Assembly: GCA_035555315.1 (NCBI GenBank)
Contig: DATMGU010000042.1
Coordinates: 1 to 35,066 of the forward strand
From: DATMGU01 sp035555315
GTDB lineage: Bacteria > Pseudomonadota > Alphaproteobacteria > ATCC43930 > CGMCC-115725
DNA: 35,066 nucleotides
Direction of reading: 5' to 3'
Shown: positions 1-8,112 of the stretch, piece by piece
Position numbering within the stretch: position 1 is the stretch's first letter
Layout: every line of letters starts with the position of its first letter
The notes under the pieces: generated by a model
Seen by the model: only the letters and a program-made list of their open reading frames with translations
Told to the model about the DNA's origin: nothing
Databases searched by the model: none
Position numbers and translations under genes: made by a program

Positions 1-178
1 TCACGTTCGACGCCACAAGATGATCCAGACCCGGCTCGAAGATCGGCATCTCCCCCCGGTTCAGCCGCGCGATCTTCCCGGAATCCTGGTCAACGCACAC
101 CACGTTGACCCCAAACTCCGAAAAACACGCCCCAGACACCAGGCCGACATAGCCCGTCCCAATAACCGCTATCCGCAT
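1..178 (-). CDS. UDP-glucose 6-dehydrogenase, N-terminal part (cut by window edge)
   Basis: The minus strand from an ATG at 178 encodes about 59 residues beginning MRIAVIGTGYVGLVSGACFS, the NAD-binding Rossmann start of the UDP-glucose/GDP-mannose dehydrogenase family. An acidic residue ends the second strand (VVCVDQD), and the segment runs on through PIFEPGLDHLV, a conserved family stretch. The enzyme oxidises UDP-glucose to UDP-glucuronate for surface polysaccharide. A G-rich ribosome-binding site (GGGGG) lies about 5 bases before the ATG. The gene leaves the window at base 1, so the catalytic cysteine and C-terminal domain are not visible, and GDP-mannose dehydrogenase cannot be fully excluded. 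It is divergent from galE, which uses the same sugar-nucleotide pool. Confidence 0.9.
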   Translation of the reverse strand, partial: MRIAVIGTGYVGLVSGACFSEFGVNVVCVDQDSGKIARLNRGEMPIFEPGLDHLVASNV

Positions 179-522
179 GGAAACCCCCGCCTTGAAGCCT
201 CAAGCGCCCATCCGGACTTATGAAGTCGGCGGATGTGCCAAGAAAGCAGTTGAATTGTCGAACGTCGCTTCGGTCTGTTGCCGAACTCCGCTAGAACGGA
301 GCTTCGCATTAGAAAATTCCACCGACCTCGCATTCGAGGGGCCGTAAAATGCCACGATCGTGAAGTGACGGCATCGCGCCCGCGGGCCGCGACGATGGGC
401 AGCACTCAAAAAAGCACCTCGCCGCGCGATTTTCAAATTTTTTACGGAAGAGTTTCATGAAGTGTCCCGTTGTGTGCTGTGCCGGCCCCAAAGCTGGTGA
501 CAATTTTCGTAGAGGGACGGTC
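179..522. promoter_or_regulatory. Divergent ugd/galE intergenic region
   Basis: About 344 bases without a convincing gene separate the two divergent sugar-nucleotide genes, so both promoters should lie here. It is less GC-rich than its surroundings, with T-rich and A-rich runs near 310-320 and 430-445. A small hairpin is visible: CTCCG at 286-290, loop CTAGAA, CGGAG at 297-301, extended by GAA/TTC with one bulged base. No convincing -35/-10 pair was found. The short ORFs that cross it on both strands have no recognisable protein features. Confidence 0.4.
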
Positions 523-1524
523 ATGAAGCGCATCTTGGTGACTGGTGGCGCCGGGTTCATTGGCAGCCACGCATGTAAGGCACTGTCGAAGGCCGGGTAT
601 CTGCCCGTGACTTATGACAACCTGATCTATGGCCATCGCTCGTCGGTCCAATGGGGCCCGCTGGTCGAAGGCGATGTCGGTGACCGGGAGACCGTGGCCC
701 GCACCCTGCGCGACTACGACATCGCCGCGGTGATCCATTTCGCGGCTTTCGCTTATGTCGGCGAGTCCATGCTTCGGCCGGAAATCTACTTTCAGAACAA
801 TGTGGTGAAGTCGATCGCGCTGCTCGATGCGATCCGCGATGTCGGCGTGCCGCATGTCGTCTTCTCGTCGACCTGCGCCACCTATGGCACACCCGCCGTC
901 GTCCCGATCACCGAAAGCACGCCGCAACGCCCGGTCAACCCCTATGGCGAGACCAAGCTCATGATCGAGCGCGCGCTGCATTGGTACGGCGAGGCCCATG
1001 ACCTGACGTCGGTCGCCCTGCGGTATTTCAACGCGGCCGGCTGCGATCCGGATGGCGAGATCGGCGAGGAGCACGATCCGGAAACCCATCTGATCCCGCT
1101 GATCCTCGAGGCGGCCCTCGGCCAGCGCGCGCATATCGACATTTACGGCACCGATTACCCGACGCCGGACGGCACCGCGGTGCGCGATTACATCCATGTG
1201 CAGGATCTGGCGGAAGCGCATGTCCAGGCTTTGCATTATCTCATGAACGGCGGTCGCAGCACGGCGCTCAACCTCGGTACCGGCCATGGTCACTCGGTGC
1301 GCCAGGTGATCGCGGCGGCGGAACGGGTGACCGGCCGGCGAATCCCGCGGCGCGAAATGGCGCGGCGGCCCGGCGATCCGGCGGCCTTGGTCGCCGACCC
1401 GTCGCTGGCGGCCGAGGTGCTCGGCTGGCGTGCCAAGCGATCCGATCTCGATACCATCCTGCGTACCGCCTGGGCGTGGCAGACCCGCCATCCGGAATCG
1501 GCCCTGGCCGCCGTCGGCGACTGA
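523..1524 (+). CDS. galE: UDP-glucose 4-epimerase
   Basis: A 333-residue extended short-chain dehydrogenase that interconverts UDP-glucose and UDP-galactose in the cytosol. The N-terminus MKRILVTGGAGFIGSH carries the NAD-binding TGGxGFIG motif. HFAAFAYVGES and SSTCATYG are typical GalE segments, and the YGETK motif (YxxxK) supplies the catalytic Tyr and Lys. RYFNAAGC, AVRDYIHVQDLAEAH and LNLGTGHGHSV also match the family, and the length is standard. The start at 523 is chosen because GAGGGACGG sits just upstream and the protein begins exactly at the Rossmann strand; an in-frame ATG at 457 would add 22 unrelated residues. It supplies precursors for the glycan genes downstream. Confidence 0.95.
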   Translation: MKRILVTGGAGFIGSHACKALSKAGYLPVTYDNLIYGHRSSVQWGPLVEGDVGDRETVARTLRDYDIAAVIHFAAFAYVGESMLRPEIYFQNNVVKSIALLDAIRDVGVPHVVFSSTCATYGTPAVVPITESTPQRPVNPYGETKLMIERALHWYGEAHDLTSVALRYFNAAGCDPDGEIGEEHDPETHLIPLILEAALGQRAHIDIYGTDYPTPDGTAVRDYIHVQDLAEAHVQALHYLMNGGRSTALNLGTGHGHSVRQVIAAAERVTGRRIPRREMARRPGDPAALVADPSLAAEVLGWRAKRSDLDTILRTAWAWQTRHPESALAAVGD

Positions 1525-1585
1525 TCGTCTCTTTCGTCACCGGGGCCTCGCTCACCAAAACGCGAGCTGCCGGGTGACGGCTAAA

Positions 1586-1626
1586 CCCCCAGGTTCAGGT
1601 GCCGTCCGGCGACCTGGCCCTGGGGG
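1586..1626 (+). terminator. Long hairpin after galE, probable terminator or processing site
   Basis: CCCCCAGG (1586-1593) pairs perfectly with CCTGGGGG (1619-1626). Inside, CAGGT (1596-1600) pairs with ACCTG (1612-1616) and GCC with GGC around a GTCC loop, giving about 16 base pairs in total. The run TCTTTT follows only after 8 bases, so it is not a textbook intrinsic terminator. It lies 62 bases after the galE stop. The structure is clear; its role is inferred. Confidence 0.5.
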
Positions 1627-1647
1627 CAAGCGCCTCTTTTCGGCTAT

Positions 1648-1676
1648 TTGACAAAATGGCTTGGCGCGGGTCTTGT
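1648..1676 (+). promoter_or_regulatory. Weak candidate promoter before the GH-GT2 operon
   Basis: A perfect TTGACA (1648-1653) is followed 17 bases later by TCTTGT (1671-1676), which matches only three of six -10 positions. It would place a start site around 1683, upstream of the leader hairpin at 1767-1793. The -10 is poor, so this is only a candidate. Confidence 0.2.
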
Positions 1677-1766
1677 GCGCCGCATTGCTCGGTTGCCGCA
1701 CCCTTCCAGTCCCGTCGGTGGCCGGTCCTACCCGCGTTTCGCCGCCCGCGTCTTCGCCGTCTGAAA

Positions 1767-1799
1767 GGCCCCTGGGGCGTTAGCCGCCAGGCCATTTTT
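1767..1799 (+). terminator. Terminator-like hairpin in the leader of the GH-GT2 gene (possible attenuator)
   Basis: The stretch from GGCC at 1767 pairs with CCAGGCC ending at 1793: CCTGG/CCAGG and GGC/GCC around a GTTA loop, with an outer GG/CC and small bulges. It is followed directly by ATTTTTG, giving the hairpin plus U-run form of an intrinsic terminator. It ends only 17 bases before the ATG at 1817, so if it forms on the mRNA it would stop transcription just before the coding region. No competing antiterminator was worked out. Confidence 0.4.
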
Positions 1800-1816
1800 G
1801 AGCTGATAGGAACGCC

Positions 1817-4462
1817 ATGACGACCTCCGCCTCGCGCAAATCTTCGGTGACAGGCTCCGGTGCCGATTTGCGTCTGGTCTCGCCGCAGCCGGTCGGACCC
1901 GCCGATACCGCTGCTCGCGTGGCGCCGCAGAACGTCCCGATCCGCGTCGAGGGAAAGTTCTTCTTCGCCGGCGACACCAAGTTTTTCGCCAAGGGCATCA
2001 CCTATGGGCCGTTCCCGCCGGGGGCCGATGGCAAGCAGTTCCCCGCGCCGGAAATGGTCGAAAAGGATTTTGGCCTGATGGTCGGCGCCGGCGTCAACAC
2101 GGTGCGCGTGTTCACCGTGCCGCCGGTCTGGCTGCTGGATATCGCCGCCAATCACGGCCTCAAAGTGCTGGCCGGCATCCCGTGGTCGCAGCATATCGCC
2201 TTCCTCGGCGATCCCGCGACCATGGCCGAGATCCGACGCACGGTGATGGCCGGCGTGCGCAGCATGGAACGCCACCGCGCGCTTCTCGCCTATATGGTCG
2301 GCAACGAGATCCCGCCGGACATGATCCGCTGGCATGGCGTCGATCGGGTGCGGGCGTTCCTGAAGGATATGGTCGCCTCCATCAAGGAACTCGACCCGCA
2401 AGGGCTGGTCAGCTATGCGAACTTCCCGTCAACCGAATACCTGACCGTCGATTTCACCGATTTCCTGTGCTTCAACGTCTATCTGCACAACGATGACGCG
2501 TTTCGGCGCTATGTGGCCCGGCTGCACAACCTCGCGGTCGACCGTCCGCTGGTGCTGACCGAATTCGGCATGGATTCGATGCGCGAAGGCGAGGCGCATC
2601 AGGCCGAGACCTTGTCCTGGCAGGTCAAGACGGCGTTCGAGCTGGGTGTCGCCGGCACCTGCGTGTTCGCCTGGACCGATGAGTGGTTCACCGGCGGCCA
2701 CCTGATCGAAGATTGGGCGTTCGGCCTCGTCGATCAGGCCCGTCAGCCGAAGCCCGCCTTCGCCGCGGTCGCTGAGCGCTATACCGGGCAATTGCCACCA
2801 CCGCTGCCGCGCACGCCGCGCGTGTCGGTCGTCGTCTGCGCCTATAATGCCGAGCGGACGATGGACCAGTGCCTGGCCTCGCTCGAGGTGCTGAATTATC
2901 CGGATTACGAGGTCATCGTCGTCAATGACGGCTCGAAGGACCGCACGCTGGAGATCTCCGAGCGGTATCCTTATTGCCGCATCATCACCCAGGAAAACAA
3001 AGGCCTCAGCGTCGCGCGCAATGTCGGGGCCGAGGCCGCGACCGGCGAGATCGTGGCCTATACCGACAGCGATTGCGTCGCCGACAAGGACTGGCTGACC
3101 TATCTGGTGGCCAAGATGGTGGCGAAGGATCTGGTGGCGGTCGGCGGACCGAATTTTCCGCCGCCGGAAGACAGCTTGGTGCCGGCCGCCGTCGCCGTAT
3201 CGCCCGGCGGTCCGACCCATGTGCTGGTCGGCGACGAGGTGGCGGAGCATATCGCCGGCTGCAATATGGCCTTCCGGCGCGACGTGCTGCTGAATCTGGG
3301 CGGCTTTGATCCGCTGTATCGGGCGGCGGGCGACGATGTCGATATCTGCTGGCGCATCCAGGATGCCGGCTACACCATCGGCTTCGCCCCGGCCGCCGTG
3401 GTCTGGCATTTCCGCCGCAACACGGTCAGCGCCTATCTCAGCCAGCAAAAGGGCTACGGCAAGGCCGAGGCGCTGGTCTATGGCAAGCATCCGTTCCGCT
3501 TCAACCTGTTTGGCCAGGCGAAATGGCTGGGCCGGATCTATGGCGATCTCTCCGCGGCATTGCTGCTGTCGCGCCGGCCGGTGATCTATTCCGGCGTATT
3601 CGGTCGCGGGTTGTTTCAGACGCTCTATGAACCGCCGTCGTCGATGGCGGTGTTTCTGCCGCTGACCTTCGAATGGAATGTCATCGCCCTGATCTTGGCG
3701 GTGATCGGCGTGTTGGTCGGTGGCTGGACCAGCCTGCTGACGGTGCCGTTGCTGGTCACCTGGACGATGTGCATCTCCGGTGCCTGGAAGGCGCCGGTCG
3801 ATAAGCGGTTTCGCGGCCTGAAGGCGCGGGCGCTGATCGCCCTGCTGATCTATCTCGGTCCGATCCTGCGTGGTCTCGAACGGCTGAAGTGGCGGGTGCG
3901 GGAGATCAACGCGGTCGACCATATCGGCTTGGGTCCGGTCGAGCAGCATGCTCGGATCAGCTGGCGCGATCGTGCGATGTTCCTCTCCTATTGGAGCGAG
4001 CGGAGCGACGAGAAGGAAGTGCTGCTCGCCGGTTTGATGAATTTCCTCACCCCCAAGAAGTACTTCCTGATGACCGATCAGGGCTGGAGCGATTGGGATC
4101 TCAAGGTCGCCCGTGGCCTGTGGAGCCGTGCCACCGTCTTGGTCTGCGGCGAGAATCACGGCGGCGAACAGCGTCTGCTGCGCGTCCGTTGCGCCTTGCG
4201 CCTATCGCGCCTGTCCTCCTTCTTGCTGCGCGCCTATGCGGTGGTGACGGCGGCCTCCCTGATCCTGGGCCTGCCCTGGATCGCCCTGGTCTTCGGCGTC
4301 GGCGGTCTTGGTCATGCGATCCATATCGGCGGGCAGACCGTGCTGTTCGGGCGCATGATGCACCGGGCGATCGAGCAGGTCGCCGGCGGTGTCGGGCTGA
4401 CGCCGGTGACCCCGGCGCGCGGCGCCACCGCCGCCGCCAACAACCCTGCTAAAGCGGCGTAA
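1817..4462 (+). CDS. Fusion of a glycoside hydrolase (clan A type) domain and a membrane GT2 glycosyltransferase
   Basis: An 881-residue two-enzyme protein. Residues about 42-325 read as a TIM-barrel glycoside hydrolase or transglycosidase: VGNEIP holds the Asn163-Glu164 pair expected for the acid/base, and LTEFGMD places the nucleophile at Glu249. From about 336 a GT2 domain begins (VSVVVCAYNAE, VIVVNDGSKD), with a DSD metal motif at 417-419, CNMAFRR, and GDDVDICWRIQDAGY. Several hydrophobic segments follow around 620-700, then a soluble part and further hydrophobic stretches near 795-850, so it is likely an inner-membrane enzyme. The inferred job is to polymerise a glycan and trim, cyclise or transfer it. 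The exporter and another transferase follow. The substrate is unknown. The start is the only sensible ATG. Confidence 0.85.
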   Translation: MTTSASRKSSVTGSGADLRLVSPQPVGPADTAARVAPQNVPIRVEGKFFFAGDTKFFAKGITYGPFPPGADGKQFPAPEMVEKDFGLMVGAGVNTVRVFTVPPVWLLDIAANHGLKVLAGIPWSQHIAFLGDPATMAEIRRTVMAGVRSMERHRALLAYMVGNEIPPDMIRWHGVDRVRAFLKDMVASIKELDPQGLVSYANFPSTEYLTVDFTDFLCFNVYLHNDDAFRRYVARLHNLAVDRPLVLTEFGMDSMREGEAHQAETLSWQVKTAFELGVAGTCVFAWTDEWFTGGHLIEDWAFGLVDQARQPKPAFAAVAERYTGQLPPPLPRTPRVSVVVCAYNAERTMDQCLASLEVLNYPDYEVIVVNDGSKDRTLEISERYPYCRIITQENKGLSVARNVGAEAATGEIVAYTDSDCVADKDWLTYLVAKMVAKDLVAVGGPNFPPPEDSLVPAAVAVSPGGPTHVLVGDEVAEHIAGCNMAFRRDVLLNLGGFDPLYRAAGDDVDICWRIQDAGYTIGFAPAAVVWHFRRNTVSAYLSQQKGYGKAEALVYGKHPFRFNLFGQAKWLGRIYGDLSAALLLSRRPVIYSGVFGRGLFQTLYEPPSSMAVFLPLTFEWNVIALILAVIGVLVGGWTSLLTVPLLVTWTMCISGAWKAPVDKRFRGLKARALIALLIYLGPILRGLERLKWRVREINAVDHIGLGPVEQHARISWRDRAMFLSYWSERSDEKEVLLAGLMNFLTPKKYFLMTDQGWSDWDLKVARGLWSRATVLVCGENHGGEQRLLRVRCALRLSRLSSFLLRAYAVVTAASLILGLPWIALVFGVGGLGHAIHIGGQTVLFGRMMHRAIEQVAGGVGLTPVTPARGATAAANNPAKAA

Positions 4463-4492
4463 TGCCGCGTCCTCTCGCGATCGGCCGGCGTG

Positions 4493-6322
4493 ATGGCTGA
4501 GGTTCGCGCGCAGCACGGTAGCGGCTGGAAGCTGGTCAGCTTCGCACGGCCTTACCTCTGGCGGGTGCTCTGGGTGTTGGCACAGGTGCTGGTGATAACC
4601 GGCTTCGAGCTGCTGAAGCCGTGGCCGTTCAAGCTGGTGATCGACAATGTCCTGGGCGGCCGGCCGCTCGGCATCGATCTGGCGGGGTCGGGCCTACCGA
4701 TCATCGCCGCGATCGGTGGCGGCGGCTTGCCGCTTTTGGCCGCCGCGTGTCTCGGCCTGGTGCTCGTGCATGCGCTCGCCGGCGCCGTCACCTTGCTGCA
4801 CAACTACTCGGCCATCGCCATCGGCCAGCGCATGGTGAACGATTTGCGCGGTGCGCTTTACGCTCATCTGCAGCGCCTGTCGCTCGCCTTTCACAGCCGG
4901 CAGAAGGTCGGCGACCTGATGTTCCGGGTGACCTCGGACAGCTTCGCCGTGCAGACGATGATCATGAACGGCGTGCTGCCGATCGTGTCCGCGGCGATAC
5001 TGCTGGCCGGCATCATCCTGGTGCTGCTGCCGATGGATTGGTTCCTGACCGTGGTGTCGCTCAGCATCATCCCGGCGCTGTTCGTGCTGATCTCGTTGTT
5101 CAACCGCAAGATCGCGGTCGTGGCGACCGATGTGCGCGACAAGGACAGCCGGGTCTACAGCCTCGTCCAATGGGCCATGACCTCGGTCAAGATCGTCCAG
5201 GCCTATACCAAGGAGGAGGAGGAATACGCCCGCTTCATGCAGGCGAGCGGTCAGAGCCTCAAGGCCACTCTGCTGCTGTATTTCTGGCAGACCTTCTATG
5301 GCGGCGTCGTCAACGTGCTGATCGCGCTGGGCACGGCGATCGTGCTCTATGCCGGCGCCCTGTCGGTGCTGGCGGGGCGGCTGTCGGTCGGCGACCTCAC
5401 CGTGTTCGTGGGCTATCTGGCGCTGCTCTACGTGCCGATCAATCAGATCACGCAAAGCTGGGGGCTGATCGCCGGCGCCCGGATCGGCGCCCGGCGCTGT
5501 TTCGAGATCCTGGACACCGAATTCGATCTGGTCGACGGCACGCGGCTGTTTCCCCAGGAGCGCGCCAAGGGCCATATCGAATGGCGCGGTGTCAGCTTCA
5601 ACTACCGACCCGAAACCTCGGTTTTGCGCAGCATCGATCTGGTCGTCGAACCGGGCATGATGATCGCCGTGGTCGGCGCTACCGGTGCCGGAAAATCTAC
5701 CCTGCTGGGCCTGCTGCCTCGGTTTTTCGATCCCAGCACCGGCAGCGTGCTGATCGACGGCGTCGATGTCCGCGAGTATCAGCTACGCTCGCTACGCCAG
5801 CAGATCGCCATGGTCTTGCAACCGCCGCTCATCTTCCCGCTGACGGTCTATGATAACATCGCGTATGGTCGTCCTAACGCGACGTCGGAGGAGGTCGTGG
5901 CGGCGGCGAAGCTCGCTCGCATCCACACCATGATCGAGGGATTGCCGCAGGGTTATGAGACAGTGATCGGGGAGTCAGGGGCGACCTTCTCGGAAGGTGA
6001 GAAACAACGTTTGACGATCGCCAGGGCGCTGCTGCGCGATGCGCCGATTCTGATCCTGGACGAGCCGACATCGGCGCTCGACACCGAGACCGAATCCCAA
6101 GTCATGGCGGGGATCGAGCGGCTGACCCAGGGACGGACGACCTTCGTCATCGCCCATCGGCTGTCGACCGTTCGCCGGGCCGACAAGATCCTGGTGCTGG
6201 CCGACGGTGTCATCCAGGAAGCCGGCAGCTTTGCCGAGTTGATGCACCGCGACGGTGCCTTCGCCGCACTCTATAACACTCAATTCGAGCCTGCCGAGGA
6301 GCGCGCCATTGGCGTCAGCTAA
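4493..6322 (+). CDS. ABC exporter, fused permease and ATPase (MsbA/NdvA-like)
   Basis: About 609 residues: an N-terminal six-helix permease followed by an ATP-binding domain, the half-transporter plan of MsbA, NdvA and similar lipid or glucan exporters, working as a homodimer. The ATPase shows Walker A GATGAGKST (near residue 395), Q-loop MVLQ, Walker B ILILDEPTSAL and H-loop AHRLST. The signature is FSEGEKQR rather than LSGGQ, keeping Ser and the second Gly. The start may be GTG at 4490 or ATG at 4493; the ATG is used here and neither has a strong ribosome-binding site. It lies 30 bases after the GH-GT2 gene and overlaps the next gene, so export of that enzyme's product is the natural inference. 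The cargo is not shown by the sequence. Confidence 0.9.
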   Translation: MAEVRAQHGSGWKLVSFARPYLWRVLWVLAQVLVITGFELLKPWPFKLVIDNVLGGRPLGIDLAGSGLPIIAAIGGGGLPLLAAACLGLVLVHALAGAVTLLHNYSAIAIGQRMVNDLRGALYAHLQRLSLAFHSRQKVGDLMFRVTSDSFAVQTMIMNGVLPIVSAAILLAGIILVLLPMDWFLTVVSLSIIPALFVLISLFNRKIAVVATDVRDKDSRVYSLVQWAMTSVKIVQAYTKEEEEYARFMQASGQSLKATLLLYFWQTFYGGVVNVLIALGTAIVLYAGALSVLAGRLSVGDLTVFVGYLALLYVPINQITQSWGLIAGARIGARRCFEILDTEFDLVDGTRLFPQERAKGHIEWRGVSFNYRPETSVLRSIDLVVEPGMMIAVVGATGAGKSTLLGLLPRFFDPSTGSVLIDGVDVREYQLRSLRQQIAMVLQPPLIFPLTVYDNIAYGRPNATSEEVVAAAKLARIHTMIEGLPQGYETVIGESGATFSEGEKQRLTIARALLRDAPILILDEPTSALDTETESQVMAGIERLTQGRTTFVIAHRLSTVRRADKILVLADGVIQEAGSFAELMHRDGAFAALYNTQFEPAEERAIGVS

Positions 6323-7475
6323 GAAAACCGTCATCGTCTTGCATCTGGCCGGCCAGATACCGCTGGCCGGCATCGCATGGCAGGCACTGCACTATGTGCT
6401 GGGGCTGCGCCGCCTCGGCTATGACGTCTGGTATATCGAGGATTCGGGGGCCAATCCCTATGATCCGCGCCAGATGAGCATCGTCGAGGATTGCAGTTAC
6501 AACGTGCAGTTCGTGCGCACCATGATGGAGCGCTTCGATCTGGGCGACCGCTGGTGCTATTGGGACGCCGCCAACGACACCTATTACGGCATCACCAAGG
6601 AGCGCCTGATGGCGCTCTATGGCGAGACGGACGGCTTGATCAACCTGTGCGGCGCCACAAGGCTGCGCGAAGAGCACATGAAGTGCCCGGTGCGCATCTT
6701 CGTCGATACCGATCCGGTGTTCGAGCAGGCCAAGGTCGCGGACGGCAACCAGGATTCGCTGGATTACCTCGGTCGCCACACCCATCATTTCACCTATGCC
6801 GAAAACCTCGGCAGCCCGGATTGCCTGGTGCCGGTCACCCATTTCGACTGGAAGACGACACGGCCGCCGGTCCTGGTCGACCTCTGGGATGCCGGCTGCG
6901 TTTCCGCCGGTCCGTTCTTCACCTCGGTCGCGACCTGGGAGAACAAGGGCAAGGACATCAAGGTCGGCGGCGAGACCTACCGCTGGTCGAAGCATGTCAA
7001 TTTCCTGCGCTTCCTCGATCTGCCGCGCCAGGTATTGCAGCCGTTCCGCCTGGCGATGGCACCGCCGACGCCCGAGGTCGAAAGCCGGGTGCGCGAGGGC
7101 GGTTGGGACATCGTGAGTCCGGTCCCGGTCTCCGCCGACATGCAGTCCTATCGCGATTTCGTGGTGAGCTCGCGCGGCGAATTCACCGTCGCCAAGGATA
7201 TCTATGTCCGGCCGAAGACCGGCTGGTTCAGCGATCGCAGCGTCTGCTACCTGGCGGCGGGCCGTCCGGTGATCACCCAAGAGACCGGCTTCAGCAAGTT
7301 CATCGAGACTGGCCGCGGCCTGTTCCCGTTCGAGACGCTGGAGGAGATCCGCGACGCGATCGCCCAGATCAACGGCAATTACGCCGCCCAATCGATCGGC
7401 GCCATCGAAGTCGCCTACGAGTTCTTCGACGCCGACCGGGTGCTGCGCAAGCTGGTCATCGAAGCGGGGCTGTGA
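6309..7475 (+). CDS. Probable glycosyltransferase of the glycan operon
   Basis: 388 residues, no membrane segment. The start IVLHLAGQIPLAGIAWQAL followed by GLRRLGYDVWYIEDSG resembles the first Rossmann unit of GT-B glycosyltransferases. The C-terminal part (VRPKTGWFSDRSVCYLAAGR, then PVITQETGFS and GRGLFPFETLEEIRDAI) resembles the donor-binding half of GT1/GT4 enzymes, in which an acidic residue normally contacts the nucleotide sugar. The start is taken as TTG at 6309: GAGGA ends 7 bases before it and the protein then begins at the first strand. It overlaps the exporter's 3' end by 14 bases, which suggests translational coupling. An in-frame ATG at 6255 would overlap far more. Donor and acceptor are unknown. 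Confidence 0.7.
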   Translation: MASAKKTVIVLHLAGQIPLAGIAWQALHYVLGLRRLGYDVWYIEDSGANPYDPRQMSIVEDCSYNVQFVRTMMERFDLGDRWCYWDAANDTYYGITKERLMALYGETDGLINLCGATRLREEHMKCPVRIFVDTDPVFEQAKVADGNQDSLDYLGRHTHHFTYAENLGSPDCLVPVTHFDWKTTRPPVLVDLWDAGCVSAGPFFTSVATWENKGKDIKVGGETYRWSKHVNFLRFLDLPRQVLQPFRLAMAPPTPEVESRVREGGWDIVSPVPVSADMQSYRDFVVSSRGEFTVAKDIYVRPKTGWFSDRSVCYLAAGRPVITQETGFSKFIETGRGLFPFETLEEIRDAIAQINGNYAAQSIGAIEVAYEFFDADRVLRKLVIEAGL

Positions 7476-7493
7476 GGCGTTAGCTGGGAGACC

Positions 7494-8108
7494 GTGGCGA
7501 GCATCATGGTGGAAGCGACCCGAGCGCCACAGGTGCAGGCGTTCTTGGACGCGCTAAGCGCTTGCTTGGCGGGGTGCCTGGTCGGCAACTCCGAGGATGC
7601 CGCTTTCGCCGAGCGGTTGTTCTCGAAGCTGACCTCCCCGGCTCTTCCCGGCAAGACGGTTGCAGGCAGCCGCTTGGAAGCGTGCCGCTACCTCAAGCCC
7701 GCGCTTGACCGGTTGCGTGACGCACCTTTGTCCACCCAGCGGCTTGGACAGGCTCTAGCGGCGCTTGACCCTTTTATGCCGTGGTCACAGCGACCTTATC
7801 ATGGGCCGGATGCCGATCGCTTCGCGGCTGGACATGCCAACGGCCTCATCGTGGGACCTGGCGGCATGGAAGATCGAGACGATATCCGTGTCGGCGTCAG
7901 TCTCATGGCGCCCAACATCCGCTATCCCGACCATTCGCATCCGCCCGATGAGCTTTACTTCGTCTTGTCCGACGGAGAATGGCGCCGGGGGGAGGGAGAG
8001 TGGTTCAGGCCAGGCGTGGGGGGCACCGTCAGGAACCCGCCCGGAATTCTTCATGCGATGCGCTCCGGCCCCGCGCCGCTCCTGGCCGTCTGGGCGCTGA
8101 TTGCCTGA
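7494..8108 (+). CDS. Cupin protein of the DMSP-lyase family (DddL/DddQ/DddK type)
   Basis: 204 residues: a helical N-terminal half and a C-terminal cupin barrel. Cupin motif 1 reads HSHPPDELY (H147, H149, E153, Y155), matching the HxHxxxExY arrangement that in DddK and relatives gives the metal ligands and catalytic tyrosine. Motif 2 reads NPPGILHAM (PxGxxH, H187). HANGLIVGPGGMEDRDDIRVG, just before, is also typical of the dimethylsulfoniopropionate lyase family, which cleaves DMSP to dimethyl sulfide and acrylate. Family membership is fairly secure; the true substrate is not, because land bacteria also carry relatives. It lies 18 bases after the glycosyltransferase gene, so it may share its transcript. 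GTG at 7494 follows GGGAG closely; ATG at 7506 is the alternative. Confidence 0.75.
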   Translation: MASIMVEATRAPQVQAFLDALSACLAGCLVGNSEDAAFAERLFSKLTSPALPGKTVAGSRLEACRYLKPALDRLRDAPLSTQRLGQALAALDPFMPWSQRPYHGPDADRFAAGHANGLIVGPGGMEDRDDIRVGVSLMAPNIRYPDHSHPPDELYFVLSDGEWRRGEGEWFRPGVGGTVRNPPGILHAMRSGPAPLLAVWALIA

Positions 8109-8112
8109 AGCC

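Noticed and set aside
442..1491. 349-codon minus-strand frame over galE
   Set aside because: galE on the plus strand is certain; this is its complement.
2429..4159. 576-codon open frame on the minus strand
   Set aside because: It lies antisense to the GH-GT2 fusion, which has clear catalytic motifs. Its own translation is rich in Arg, Asp, Gln and His with no motif, as expected from mirrored high-GC codons.
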